Of a stretch of DNA of 64,000 nt, positions 20,303-29,216 are shown one piece after another. The DNA is from Acidobacteriota bacterium (GTDB taxonomy: Bacteria; Acidobacteriota; Terriglobia; Terriglobales; Acidobacteriaceae). Every line of letters begins with the position of its first letter. Within the stretch, counting starts at the first letter, position 1. The DNA lies in the NCBI GenBank assembly GCA_018268775.1, contig JAFDVV010000008.1, positions 93,245 through 157,244 on the forward strand, given 5' to 3'. The translations under genes and the position numbers were made by a program. The notes below the pieces were generated by a model. That model saw only the letters and a list, made by a program, of their open reading frames with translations, searched no databases and was not told where the DNA came from.

Positions 20303-21573
20303 AAACAGCCACGCAAAGCTGGATCGCGTCCGCCAACGACGCCTCCTGCGACTTCCCGCTTCAGAACCTCCCGTACGGCGTCTTCCGGCATCGCGACGAG
20401 ACGCACATCGGCATCGCCATCGGCGACCTCATCCTCGATCTCCACGCCTGCGCCGAAAGCGGTCTCTTCTCCTCGCTTACCGTAGAGGCACGCGACGCCT
20501 GCCGCGCCGATCGCCTCAACCCGCTCATGTCTCTCGGCCCCGCTGCCTGGACTTCGCTGCGCCATCGAGTCACCGCTCTCCTCGCCGATGATTCCCCGGA
20601 ACAAAGCAGCATCGAGCCCAACCTCGTCCCCATGCGCGAAGCGGTCATGCAACTTCCTGCGCATATCGGCGACTACACCGACTTCTACGCGTCCATCCAT
20701 CACGCCACACGGATTGGCCAGCTCTTCCGCCCTGAAAGCCCTCTGCTGCCCAACTACAAGCACCTTCCTATCGGCTACCACGGCCGCTCTTCTTCCATCG
20801 TTGTAAGCGGAGAAAGCATCCGCCGCCCATCCGGGCAGATCAAGTCGAACCAGGCGGCATCGCCCATCTTCGGGCCGACACACGCGCTCGACTACGAGTT
20901 GGAGGTCGGCATCTTCGTCGGCCCCGGCAACCTGCTTGGCCACAGTATCCCCATCGCTGAAGCAGAACAACACGTCTTCGGCCTCTGCCTGCTCAACGAC
21001 TGGTCTGCGCGCGACATCCAATCGTGGGAGTACCAGCCGCTCGGCCCCTTTCTGGCAAAGAACTTCGCTACAACGATCTCCCCTTGGATCGTTACCCTCG
21101 AAGCGCTTGCCCCTTACCGGGCTGCAGCTCCTGCGCGCCCTGACCAGGACCCTGCACCTCTTCCGTATCTGTCGCCGCCGTCGACTGCCTGTCATGGCAT
21201 GGACATCACACTTGAGGTCTACCTTAGCTCCTCCGAGATGCGCCAAACTGGCCATGAGCCAGTCCGCATGAGTCGTGCCAACATGCGCGATCTCTACTGG
21301 ACTGTCCCCCAACTGCTCGCCCATCACACCTGTAACGGCTGCAATCTCCGCCCCGGCGACCTCATCGGAACTGGCACCATCTCAGGCCCCGAAACCGGCT
21401 CCGAAGGCTGCATGCTCGAGATGAAAAGCAACCCGTCCCCCATCACCTTGCCTACAGGCGAAGCTCGTACTTTTCTCGAGGACGGCGACCAGGTCGTCTT
21501 CCGCGCGTATGCGCAAAGCTCCGGATTGCCCAGGATAGGGTTCGGCGAATGCCGTGGCACCATCGCATCCTGA
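20299..21573 (+). CDS. fahA: Fumarylacetoacetase
   Basis: The last enzyme of tyrosine breakdown, splitting fumarylacetoacetate to fumarate and acetoacetate. The start at 20299 overlaps the hmgA stop by four bases and follows AAAGGG, giving 424 aa. Family blocks are visible: [21 protein letters not shown] (calcium-binding Asp and catalytic His), [16 protein letters not shown], and [21 protein letters not shown]. Maleylacetoacetate isomerase and a tyrosine aminotransferase are absent from this operon and must be encoded elsewhere or bypassed. Confidence 0.96.
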   Translation: MKTATQSWIASANDASCDFPLQNLPYGVFRHRDETHIGIAIGDLILDLHACAESGLFSSLTVEARDACRADRLNPLMSLGPAAWTSLRHRVTALLADDSPEQSSIEPNLVPMREAVMQLPAHIGDYTDFYASIHHATRIGQLFRPESPLLPNYKHLPIGYHGRSSSIVVSGESIRRPSGQIKSNQAASPIFGPTHALDYELEVGIFVGPGNLLGHSIPIAEAEQHVFGLCLLNDWSARDIQSWEYQPLGPFLAKNFATTISPWIVTLEALAPYRAAAPARPDQDPAPLPYLSPPSTACHGMDITLEVYLSSSEMRQTGHEPVRMSRANMRDLYWTVPQLLAHHTCNGCNLRPGDLIGTGTISGPETGSEGCMLEMKSNPSPITLPTGEARTFLEDGDQVVFRAYAQSSGLPRIGFGECRGTIAS

Positions 21574-21817
21574 ATTTGCATTCTTCATATATTTTGCTCT
21601 ATCGAACTTATCTTTTACTTGTTGGAATTTCCCCTTCTCAGGCAGTCCCATGTCGATGGCAATACGGGACTGCTCAAATAGGCTTCTGCAGCGCGTTTAG
21701 AACGCTCTTGTTCCGATAGATAGCCTATAACCATCGCCTCTGACCTATCCGAGACACTTTCCCCGCAAGAGTCCTCAAATACCAATGGAAGATTGGGGCA
21801 TGGAATGACTTTTCCTG

Positions 21818-21847
21818 TTGACAGCCCTGCCTCATCGTTCATATATT
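21818..21847 (+). promoter_or_regulatory. Sigma-70-like promoter of the TonB receptor
   Basis: A perfect -35 box TTGACA (21818-21823) is followed 18 bases later by TATATT (21842-21847). Transcription would begin near 21855, leaving a leader of a little over 100 bases before the start codon. Confidence 0.55.
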
Positions 21848-21890
21848 TCACGTCGCGCATTAAATACATAAAATGTTTGGCCGTACCTTT

Positions 21891-21920
21891 GCCGGTGGTC
21901 CCCCTGGGACGGAACCCGGC
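21891..21920 (+). promoter_or_regulatory. Structured leader hairpin of the TonB receptor
   Basis: An outer stem GCCGG/CCGGC encloses an inner stem GTCCC/GGGAC with a CCT loop; the internal loop on the 3' side is GGAAC. It lies about 40 bases before the AGGGAGG ribosome site. It matches no riboswitch class that I can recognise. Confidence 0.45.
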
Positions 21921-21962
21921 AGGCGCGGTCCGATTGAAGATTTCTAAATTCAGGGAGGTCGT

Positions 21963-24900
21963 ATGCGGCGTGCAGTTCTAGCTCTTCTTTTTTTGCTTTC
22001 ATCTACATGTCTGATACTCGCTCAGGCAGTGAACAGCCAGCGGATTACAGGTACCGTCACCGACGCTACAGGCGCGGCCGTGCCGCAGGCGAACATCGTC
22101 GTGACCAACGAGGCCACCGGCATCAACTGGAGCGTGAAGTCCAATAACGATGGCAACTACACGGTGCTCAACCTGCCGGTAGGCGTTTACACCGTCACCA
22201 CAACCATGGACGGGTTTAAGAAGTTCGTTCTTGCTGGAGTTCACGTCGACGTCGGCGGCAAGCCCGAAGTCCCCGTACAGCTCTCCGTCGGCCAGGCCAC
22301 CGAGTCCGTGGAGGTGCAGGCCGGCGTGGTCGCCATTCAGACCACAAGCGCCGAGATCGGCGGGGTCATCACCAGCCAGGAAGCCACACAGATCCAGTTG
22401 AACGGCCGCAACTACATTCAGCTCATCACGCTGCAACCCGGCGTCTCGCAAACGGTCGCCAGCGGCTTCGCCCTCTTCGGCACGTACGGCGTCAGCGGAA
22501 GCGCGCAGTCGGTCAACGGCATCCGCACCGACTCGGCAAACTACTTCATCGATGGTGTCGACAATAAAGACAACGGCGGCGGCGGCAACAACTTCGTCAA
22601 CATCTCGCCGGACTCCCTGCAGCAGTTCCGCAACGTCGCCTCCAGCTACGACGCCAGCTACGGCGGCACCTCCGGTGCCACCGTCTCCGTCGCCATCAAG
22701 AGCGGCGGACGCAGCTTCCACGGCAGCGCCTACGAGTACATCCGCAACGACGCCATCCAAGCCTACCCCTTCCGTGCCATCAGCTCTTACAGCCAGTCGC
22801 CGGTCAAGGCGCCGCTGCGCTATAACGACTTCGGCTACACCATCGGCGGCCCCGTCTGGATCCCCGGCGTCTTCAACCGGAACCGCGACAAGCTCTTCTT
22901 CTTCGCAGCGCAGGAGTTCAAGCGTCTGCGCACGTCGACCGTGACCAACGTGACGGTCGCGAAACCGGCAGACATCGCAGCCGCCATCGCAGCCGGTGGC
23001 TCAACCGCGACTGGCCGCGCTCTGGCCGCAACCCTGTTGCAGGACCCCAGCGGTAACTTCCGCTATCTGAGCCTTGGAAACAACAACCAGTCGGAGTATC
23101 TCGTCAAGATCGACTACAACATGAACGAGAAGAACCAGATCAGCGGTCACTTCGTACACGACAACACGCTCAACGTCGGCGCCCCAACCAACTACATCAT
23201 CTTCGACCGCGTGCTCCCCGGCCTCACCAGCGGTCTGTCCTGGACGCACACCTTCAACTCCAAGACGGTGAACATCGCGACCGGCTCCTTCTCCGGCAAC
23301 ATCATCAACGAGGGCGGAAACATCCGGGCGAACCCTCAGTTTGGCAGCAAAGCGATCAACCGCTCCGACTACGGCCTGACCTACGCCACTCTCTACAACG
23401 CATCGAGCCGCATCCCGCAGATCACCGTCTCCGGCCTGGGCAATCCCAGCGTCACCCCCAGATCGTTCGACAACTATCAGCGCATCTATGCCATGAAGGA
23501 TGATTTGTCCCGCATCATCGGCAATCACTCTCTCAAGGTAGGAGCGTACTTCTGGCGAGCCCGCAAGAACCAGACCGCGCCACCTGCTTTGAACGGACAA
23601 TTCAACTTCTCCAACCTCGCGGCACTCGTCCAGGGCAACTTCGCAAACTACACCGAAGGCAGCAACATTCCGCAGATCCAGGCACGCTTCTCTCAGTTTG
23701 AAACCTACGTACAGGACGACTGGACCATGAGCCGCCGGCTGACCGTGAACCTCGGCCTGCGCTGGCAGTACATGCCGCCGATCGCAAGCTGGCCGAACAA
23801 CACGGCCTTCTTCGATCCCACGCGGTTCGATCAATCGCAAGCCGCAACCATCAGTCTGACGAACGGGACCATCACTTCAAACCCGTCCCCATTCAACGGC
23901 CTCGTGCTGCCCGGGACCGGCTTCTCCGACAAGGCGAAGCAGGTCGTCGCGCCATCCGTTTACAACAATCCGCAGGTACAGACACTCTTCCATAACCTGC
24001 CTTCCGGTATCGTCCCGACCGTCTACAACACCTTCGCTCCACGCGCAGGATTCGCCTATGACCTGACCGGCAGGCAGGAGACTGTGCTCCACGGCGGCTA
24101 CGGCATGTCCTACGAGCGCGTCGAAGGCAACTACATCTACGGCGCGGCTTCGCAGTTGCCGTTTGTCGCCGTTGCTTCACTCGCCAGCGCAGGTAACGTA
24201 GACAACCTGGGCAGCATCGGTACCGCCGCAACACCAACCAACATCGGCAACTCGGCCGCGATGAACCTTGCGCCGCCGCGTATCCACAACTACAGCTTCG
24301 GCGTACAACACAAGCTCTTCAACAACACCTCGGTCGAAGTGAACTACGTCGGCTCGCGTTCCACCAACCTGACCTACCGCAAGAACCTCAACCAGGGCGC
24401 GGCAGGCACCGAGCAGGCAAATCCAGCGGCGGCAAAGCAGCGCAACGCCTTCCGTCCTTACCGCGGCTACGGCGAAATCTACCAGTACACCAACGGAGCC
24501 CATGCCAACTACAACTCGCTGCAGGCGCGCTTGCAAACCCGCTTCAGCAACGGCGGCCTCGCCACTGTCTCCTACACCTGGGCCAAATCGTTGACCATGG
24601 GTTCCACCTTCGACTACCAGCCACAGGACAGCACCAACCTCGCCGCCGAATATGGCCCGTCAAACTACACCCAGCCGAAGATCTTCGTCGCCAGCTACGT
24701 CTATCCCATTCCCTTCTGGCAGCACGAGCGCGAGTGGTACAAACAGGCCGCGGGCGGTTGGCAGCTCTCCGGCATCACCCGCATCTCGAGCGGCATCCCG
24801 ATCAACGTAACGCAACCCTCTGGCCTATCGGTCGCAGGCAACCTGGTCGCGACGTCCAGTGTCGCCCAACGTCCGAACCTGGTGGGCAATCCCTATGCTC

Positions 24901-25259
24901 ACACCGGCAACGGCAAGCAGTATCTGAACTACGCCGCCTTCCAGGCACCCGCACCCGGCACCTACGGCAATCTGGGCTACGACGCCATCAAGGGACCGCT
25001 CTTCAACAACTGGGACGTAGCGTTGCAGAAGAACATCACGCTCCACGAACAACTCGGAATGGAGTTCCGCGCCGAGATGTTCAACGCGCCGAACCACCTG
25101 TCGCCATTCTCCATCGGCGGCGGACTCGGCTCCCAGCAGTCCGACGGAAGCTACCAGCCGAACTTCGACTCGACCGGAGCATTCAAGAACGCCTTCGGCC
25201 AGGTGACAGCCACGACCGATCCGCGCACCATGGAGTTCGTCCTCCGGCTCCACTTCTAA
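21963..25259 (+). CDS. TonB-dependent receptor, Oar-like, with carboxypeptidase-regulatory domain
   Basis: The 1098-aa protein has a signal peptide (to about residue 21), a carboxypeptidase-regulatory-like beta-sandwich (about 25-110: RITGTVTDATGAAVPQANIV, then NLPVGVYTVTTTMDGFKKF), a plug region (about 115-230, with NGRNYIQLITLQPGV and FIDGVDNKDNGGGG) and a long beta-barrel ending in LRLHF. This is the typical acidobacterial Oar-like receptor, probably importing or sensing an oligosaccharide or other large molecule. The ribosome site AGGGAGG is strong. It stands alone, with its own promoter and terminator. Confidence 0.93.
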   Translation: MRRAVLALLFLLSSTCLILAQAVNSQRITGTVTDATGAAVPQANIVVTNEATGINWSVKSNNDGNYTVLNLPVGVYTVTTTMDGFKKFVLAGVHVDVGGKPEVPVQLSVGQATESVEVQAGVVAIQTTSAEIGGVITSQEATQIQLNGRNYIQLITLQPGVSQTVASGFALFGTYGVSGSAQSVNGIRTDSANYFIDGVDNKDNGGGGNNFVNISPDSLQQFRNVASSYDASYGGTSGATVSVAIKSGGRSFHGSAYEYIRNDAIQAYPFRAISSYSQSPVKAPLRYNDFGYTIGGPVWIPGVFNRNRDKLFFFAAQEFKRLRTSTVTNVTVAKPADIAAAIAAGGSTATGRALAATLLQDPSGNFRYLSLGNNNQSEYLVKIDYNMNEKNQISGHFVHDNTLNVGAPTNYIIFDRVLPGLTSGLSWTHTFNSKTVNIATGSFSGNIINEGGNIRANPQFGSKAINRSDYGLTYATLYNASSRIPQITVSGLGNPSVTPRSFDNYQRIYAMKDDLSRIIGNHSLKVGAYFWRARKNQTAPPALNGQFNFSNLAALVQGNFANYTEGSNIPQIQARFSQFETYVQDDWTMSRRLTVNLGLRWQYMPPIASWPNNTAFFDPTRFDQSQAATISLTNGTITSNPSPFNGLVLPGTGFSDKAKQVVAPSVYNNPQVQTLFHNLPSGIVPTVYNTFAPRAGFAYDLTGRQETVLHGGYGMSYERVEGNYIYGAASQLPFVAVASLASAGNVDNLGSIGTAATPTNIGNSAAMNLAPPRIHNYSFGVQHKLFNNTSVEVNYVGSRSTNLTYRKNLNQGAAGTEQANPAAAKQRNAFRPYRGYGEIYQYTNGAHANYNSLQARLQTRFSNGGLATVSYTWAKSLTMGSTFDYQPQDSTNLAAEYGPSNYTQPKIFVASYVYPIPFWQHEREWYKQAAGGWQLSGITRISSGIPINVTQPSGLSVAGNLVATSSVAQRPNLVGNPYAHTGNGKQYLNYAAFQAPAPGTYGNLGYDAIKGPLFNNWDVALQKNITLHEQLGMEFRAEMFNAPNHLSPFSIGGGLGSQQSDGSYQPNFDSTGAFKNAFGQVTATTDPRTMEFVLRLHF

Positions 25260-25269
25260 CAAAACTTGA

Positions 25270-25305
25270 AAAGTGCGGACCCGAAGTGGGTCCGCACTTT
25301 TTTTA
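25270..25305 (+). terminator. Intrinsic terminator after the TonB receptor
   Basis: A perfect 13-bp stem (AAAGTGCGGACCC / GGGTCCGCACTTT) with a five-base loop is followed directly by more T residues, ten bases after the stop codon. Confidence 0.92.
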
Positions 25306-25330
25306 TTGCTATCGAAGAAGTTGAGCACCC

Positions 25331-25370
25331 CGCGTACGCACCGCCTACTACGCGTACGCACCACCTACTA
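25331..25370. repeat. Tandem 20-bp direct repeat (two units)
   Basis: Two adjacent 20-base units starting CGCGTACGCACC and ending CTACTA differ at one position (CCGCC versus CCACC). CGTACG within each unit is itself palindromic. Confidence 0.85.
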
Positions 25371-25375
25371 GAGGA

Positions 25376-25440
25376 TTGTCATTTCGACCGGAGCATCTCA
25401 CAGCTTCATCGTGAGATGCGGAGTGGAGAAACCTGCTTCT
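25376..25440. repeat. TCATTTCGAC-type repeat with variable stem
   Basis: A dispersed-repeat copy: flank TTGTCATTTCGACCGGAG, stem CATCTCAC / GTGAGATG around the loop AGCTTCATC, and 3' flank ending ACCTGCTTC. It lies between the convergent TonB receptor and the Gfo/Idh gene. Confidence 0.75.
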
Positions 25441-25497
25441 TTACCGCAGCTTCCCTTTGAGTTACAGACAAACAGCGGACTCTTCCACACCGCACCA

Positions 25498-26655
25498 TCA
25501 ACGCCGCAACGAAGTCCAGGCCGATCCATTTCGCGACGAACGCAGAACGGCGTCGATAAAGCGCATCCCTTCCACGCCATCCGTAACGCCGGGAACGATA
25601 TTCGCGGGAGCATCCTGCTTCTGAATGTGCGCCGATATCTGATCGGCAAGATCGGTGTAGAGTTGCGCGAATGCCTCGAAGTAACCCTCCGGATGCCCCG
25701 ACGGAATTCGCGTTGCACGCGCCGCTGCCGCTCCAACGCCAGGTCCGCCGCGTGTGATCATGCGGGGCTGCTCCTTCAACCGCGTGTAGGTGAGGTAGTT
25801 CGGGTTCTCCTGCCCCCACGCGAGACTTCCCTTCTCGCCATAGATGCGCAGCGTAAGGTTGTTCTCTTCGCCCACGGCAATCTGCGACGCCCACAGGCCG
25901 GCCTTCGCACCGCCTTCGAACCGTAGCATCACCTGCACGTTGTCGTCGACGCGGCGCCCGGGAACAAACGTCGTTACCTCCGCCGCCAGCGCCTCGCAAC
26001 TTAATCCCGTGGTGTAGCAAGCAAGGTGAAACGCGTGCGTGCCGATGTCTCCCAGGCAGCCCCCCGGTCCGCTTCTGGCCGGGTCGGTCCTCCAGTCGGC
26101 CTGCTTCGCTCCAGTCGCTTCCAGAGGAGTCGCCAGCCAGTCCTGCGCATACTCCGACTGAATCATCCGGATCTGCCCAAGCTCGCCGCCAAGCACCATC
26201 TCTCGCATCTGCCGGATCATCGGATAGCCCGTGTAGGTATGCGTCAGCCCAAATACCAGCCCGGTCCGCTTGACGATCGACTCAAGCTCCACCGCATCGG
26301 CAACCGTGGTCGTCATCGGCTTGTCGCAGATGACATGGATTCCCGCTTCCAGAAACGCCTTCGCGATCGGATAGTGCAGATGGTTCGGCGTAACGATCGC
26401 AACCGCGTCGATGCCGTCCTCGCGCGTAGCCTCCGCCTTCGCCATCTCCGCGTAGCTGCCATACGAGCGCGGAATGAACAGCTCCGCCGCAGCCTTCATC
26501 GACTTCGCCGGGTCTGACGAGAGCGCCGCCGCCACAAGCTCGTACCTGTCGTCCAGTCGCGCTGCCACACGATGTACCGCGCCGATAAATGCTCCCGGCC
26601 CGCCGCCCACCATGCCCAGCCGCAGACGCCGATTCAGCTTCACTGCTTCACTCAT
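25498..26655 (-). CDS. Gfo/Idh/MocA-family oxidoreductase
   Basis: The start at 26655 has a clear ribosome site (GAGGAG seven bases upstream), giving 385 aa. The N-terminal Rossmann nucleotide site is [17 protein letters not shown], and the catalytic-lysine motif of the family appears as CDKPMTTT. The C-terminal alpha/beta substrate domain is complete. Such enzymes oxidise or reduce sugar hydroxyl groups with NAD(P). It is the last gene of a minus-strand cluster with a TIM-barrel isomerase, ThuA, a PQQ-type propeller protein and cytochrome c, which supports a sugar or keto-sugar pathway. Confidence 0.9.
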   Translation of the reverse strand: MSEAVKLNRRLRLGMVGGGPGAFIGAVHRVAARLDDRYELVAAALSSDPAKSMKAAAELFIPRSYGSYAEMAKAEATREDGIDAVAIVTPNHLHYPIAKAFLEAGIHVICDKPMTTTVADAVELESIVKRTGLVFGLTHTYTGYPMIRQMREMVLGGELGQIRMIQSEYAQDWLATPLEATGAKQADWRTDPARSGPGGCLGDIGTHAFHLACYTTGLSCEALAAEVTTFVPGRRVDDNVQVMLRFEGGAKAGLWASQIAVGEENNLTLRIYGEKGSLAWGQENPNYLTYTRLKEQPRMITRGGPGVGAAAARATRIPSGHPEGYFEAFAQLYTDLADQISAHIQKQDAPANIVPGVTDGVEGMRFIDAVLRSSRNGSAWTSLRR

Positions 26656-26772
26656 TCGCTCTCTCCTCAAGCCAGCTCGACATAGATGCCGACCTCAATC
26701 GATGGTAATCACTGTTGGCCGAATAGCGTTAATCACTGCCTGCAAACAAGAAGGGAGCTTCCTGATAACAAG

Positions 26773-26837
26773 GTGTCATCCTGAGCGAAGCCTCTCGCCG
26801 CTTCATCGCGAGAGGCGCAGTCGAAGGACCTGCGGTT
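26773..26837. repeat. TCATCCTGAGCGAAG repeat with variable stem
   Basis: Full copy: GTGTCATCCTGAGCGAAG, a perfect 8-bp stem CCTCTCGC / GCGAGAGG around the loop CGCTTCATC, then AGTCGAAGGACCTGCGG. It lies between the TIM-barrel and Gfo/Idh genes. Confidence 0.85.
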
Positions 26838-26858
26838 TTCCCTTCTCCAACGATGTCC

Positions 26859-27917
26859 TCAGCGCTTGATACCAAGCAAGCGCTGGATCGCATCCTGGTC
26901 GGTGCCCGCTCCGGCGAAGTCATCGAACGCCCGCTCCGCCGCGCGAATAATGTGCGACGCGATAAACGGTGCGCCTTCTTCCGCTCCCTGCTCCGAGCTC
27001 TTGATGCAGCACTCCCACTCCATCACCGCCCAGCCTTCGTATCCATACTGCGTCAGCTTCGAGAAGATCCCCCCGAAGTCCACCTGCCCGTCGCCCAGCG
27101 AACGAAACCGTCCAGCGCGGTTCACCCACGACTGAAATCCGCCATAGACGCCCTGCCGGCCCGTCGGATTGAACTCCGCATCCTTCACATGAAACATCTT
27201 GATGCGCGAGTGGTACAGGTCGATGTACGCAAGATAATCCAACTGCTGCAGGACGAAGTGACTCGGATCGTACAGCAGGTTGCAGCGCGGATGCTCCTTC
27301 AGTCGATCGAGAAACATCTCAAACGACGCGCCATCGTGAATGTCCTCACCCGGATGCACCTCAAAGCAGGCGTCGACGCCGTTCTCATCGAAGACGTCGA
27401 GGATCGGCTTCCATCGCGCTGCAAGCTCTTTGAATGCGGCCTCCACCAGGCCGTTGGGACGCTGAGGCCAGGGATAGAGATAGGGCCACGCCAGCGCGCC
27501 CGAAAACGTAGCGTGCGCCTTCAGACCAAGGTTCTTCGACGCCCGCGCCGCAAACTGAAGCTGAGCCGTCGCCCATGCCTGTCTCGCCGAAGGATTGCCG
27601 TGAACGCTCGCCGGAGCGAAGCTGTCGAACAGCGAATCGTAAGCAGGGTGAACAGCCACCAACTGCCCCTGCAAGTGCGTTGAAAGCTCCGTGACCTCAA
27701 GACCATGCTTCGCGAGAGCTCCCCGCAGCTCATCGCAATACGTCTTGCTTTCCGCCGCAAGCTTCAGATCGAAGAGCCTCGCATCCCACGTAGGAATCTG
27801 CACACCCTTATAACCACGCTCCGCCGCCCACGCGGCGATCATATCCAGGCTGTTGAACGGAGCCGCATCGCCGGCAAACTGTGCCAGAAAGATTCCCGGC
27901 CCCTTAATTGTCTTCAT
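26859..27917 (-). CDS. Sugar phosphate isomerase/epimerase (xylose-isomerase-like TIM barrel)
   Basis: The 352-aa protein belongs to the AP-endonuclease-2/xylose-isomerase-like TIM-barrel family. Probable metal ligands are in CFEVHPGED, LLYDPSHFVLQ, HVKDAEF and AVMEWECC. Members isomerise or epimerise sugars, inositols or keto-sugars, and some act on 3-keto-glycosides. It lies between ThuA and the Gfo/Idh oxidoreductase, a pairing often seen in keto-sugar pathways. The exact substrate is not evident. Confidence 0.88.
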   Translation of the reverse strand: MKTIKGPGIFLAQFAGDAAPFNSLDMIAAWAAERGYKGVQIPTWDARLFDLKLAAESKTYCDELRGALAKHGLEVTELSTHLQGQLVAVHPAYDSLFDSFAPASVHGNPSARQAWATAQLQFAARASKNLGLKAHATFSGALAWPYLYPWPQRPNGLVEAAFKELAARWKPILDVFDENGVDACFEVHPGEDIHDGASFEMFLDRLKEHPRCNLLYDPSHFVLQQLDYLAYIDLYHSRIKMFHVKDAEFNPTGRQGVYGGFQSWVNRAGRFRSLGDGQVDFGGIFSKLTQYGYEGWAVMEWECCIKSSEQGAEEGAPFIASHIIRAAERAFDDFAGAGTDQDAIQRLLGIKR

Positions 27918-28040
27918 CGCTCTCTCGACTCCTTCTACGGCTTTTCCTGTTGCATTGAATGATAAAACCTCGCTTCGCAGTCGTCAGAACCTTTCTCGTC
28001 GCCCGCCCACAAAGATGTGTTCCAATCGCAGCTCAAATAG

Positions 28041-28088
28041 GTGTCATTCCGAGCGAAGCGCAGCGGAGTCGAGGAATCCCCGCATTTC
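28041..28088. repeat. TCATTCCGAGCGAAG repeat (short form)
   Basis: Copy reading GTGTCATTCCGAGCGAAGCG, then CAGCGGAGTCGAGGAATCCC and CGCATTTC, in the 256-base gap between ThuA and the TIM-barrel gene. No further structure is seen in that gap. Confidence 0.75.
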
Positions 28089-28173
28089 GCCTTTGTTGTT
28101 GCCTGTCCTCTTCTTCCTGCATCAACTTCTTGCAAGGCCGCCATTCAAACACATCATGCATCAGAGACCAATC

Positions 28174-29178
28174 CTATCGCTGAGGCGCCGCACCAGCAGC
28201 AGCCGCTCCCCGCACACGAGGCGCAGGCAAAGGAAAGTCCAAAGGATTCTGCCCCTTCGACGCGTTGGGATCCATCGCCGCAAGGTCCGCGCGATAGCTG
28301 ACGCTGTTCGCAGTTGGAAAATCCGCAGGCACGCGCTGCGTCACCTTTCCCGTCGCCGCCCACTCCACGCCCCGCTGAAACGTGACCACACCGTCGACTG
28401 AACTCAGTGCGTCTCCATCGTGGCCGAAGGTCGAGTGAAATATCCTCCCCTTGCCGTAGCTCAGCACCATCAACTGCGGCTCATCGAATCCCGTCCCATG
28501 GTTCGCCGGGTCCGAGTACGCCGTCGCCAGCACCGTCATATTCTTCCCCGGCCCGCGCAGGTTCGCATACAACTCATCGCCCTGATGCATCCACGTCTTC
28601 GGCAGACCCTTCACAATCGGATGATCCGTATTCTGCAACGCGACCTTGTACGGGATCCGCATGCCATGCGATCCAGCTTTGCCGGGGCCCGGGTCGGAGA
28701 CCAGCTTGCCGTCCTTGTAGTACCAGTGCGGCCCTGAGCTCTCGTTACGGCCACGCCATCCTCCCACGCCGATCATCTCGTTGAACGCCGTCCACCCATT
28801 GAACGCATTGTCGGCCGCGTGGACAGTCACCATGCCGCCGCCGTTCTTCATATATTGCTCAAACGACTCCTTCAGCTCCGCCGGCCAGCGGTCTGCGGGC
28901 GCGTCGTAGTTGAAGACGACCGCCTGGTACTTCTTCCACTCTGGTTTGAACGAACTGAAGTCCTCGCCCGCAGCCGGGGCCGTCACCACATCCACATCGA
29001 AGAGCCCCGTCTCGTCCAGCTCCTTCTTCAGGATCGGCGTCACGGCCTTCCAGTTGTGATACGACGCCGCGCTCTCGCCGTCCAGAATCATCACATGGAT
29101 GCGCTGCGCCGCCATCGCGGGAAGCGTTGCCATAAGTACCGCGCCCGACAGCAATAACCTGCGAAGACTCTTCTGCAT
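28174..29178 (-). CDS. Exported ThuA-like domain protein
   Basis: The 334-aa protein has a signal peptide (cleavage near AMAA) and a ThuA fold (glutamine-amidotransferase-like) with the blocks YQAVVFNYDAPADRWP, NGGGMVTVHAADNAF, DHPIVKGLPKTWMHQGDELYA and GKGRIFHSTFGHD. ThuA proteins are linked to breakdown of trehalose and other disaccharides through keto-sugar intermediates. It lies 38 bases after the PQQ-type gene, so probably in the same transcript. The last residues are low in complexity (Ala, Gly). Confidence 0.88.
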   Translation of the reverse strand: MQKSLRRLLLSGAVLMATLPAMAAQRIHVMILDGESAASYHNWKAVTPILKKELDETGLFDVDVVTAPAAGEDFSSFKPEWKKYQAVVFNYDAPADRWPAELKESFEQYMKNGGGMVTVHAADNAFNGWTAFNEMIGVGGWRGRNESSGPHWYYKDGKLVSDPGPGKAGSHGMRIPYKVALQNTDHPIVKGLPKTWMHQGDELYANLRGPGKNMTVLATAYSDPANHGTGFDEPQLMVLSYGKGRIFHSTFGHDGDALSSVDGVVTFQRGVEWAATGKVTQRVPADFPTANSVSYRADLAAMDPNASKGQNPLDFPLPAPRVRGAAAAGAAPQR

Positions 29179-29216
29179 CGTTCACTCCAGACCGGTGGTC
29201 TTATAGCACTGCTTCA

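Larger units (their letters stand above)
21574..21962. other. Intergenic region before the 1098-aa TonB receptor
   Basis: This 389-base gap is AT-richer than the surrounding genes. It holds a promoter and a structured leader, listed separately. An 84-codon minus-strand frame at 21615-21869 overlaps the promoter and has no convincing ribosome site, so I do not call it a gene. Confidence 0.6.

Noticed and set aside
21615..21869. Minus-strand frame of 84 codons between fahA and the TonB receptor
   Set aside because: It has no convincing ribosome site and overlaps the best promoter in the region. It shows no known motif.
21885..21930. Possible cyclic-di-GMP or other riboswitch (GGGACGGAAC resembles GGGACGCAAAGCC)
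   Set aside because: The match is short and the conserved A-rich and receptor parts of that class are missing, so only an unnamed hairpin is reported.
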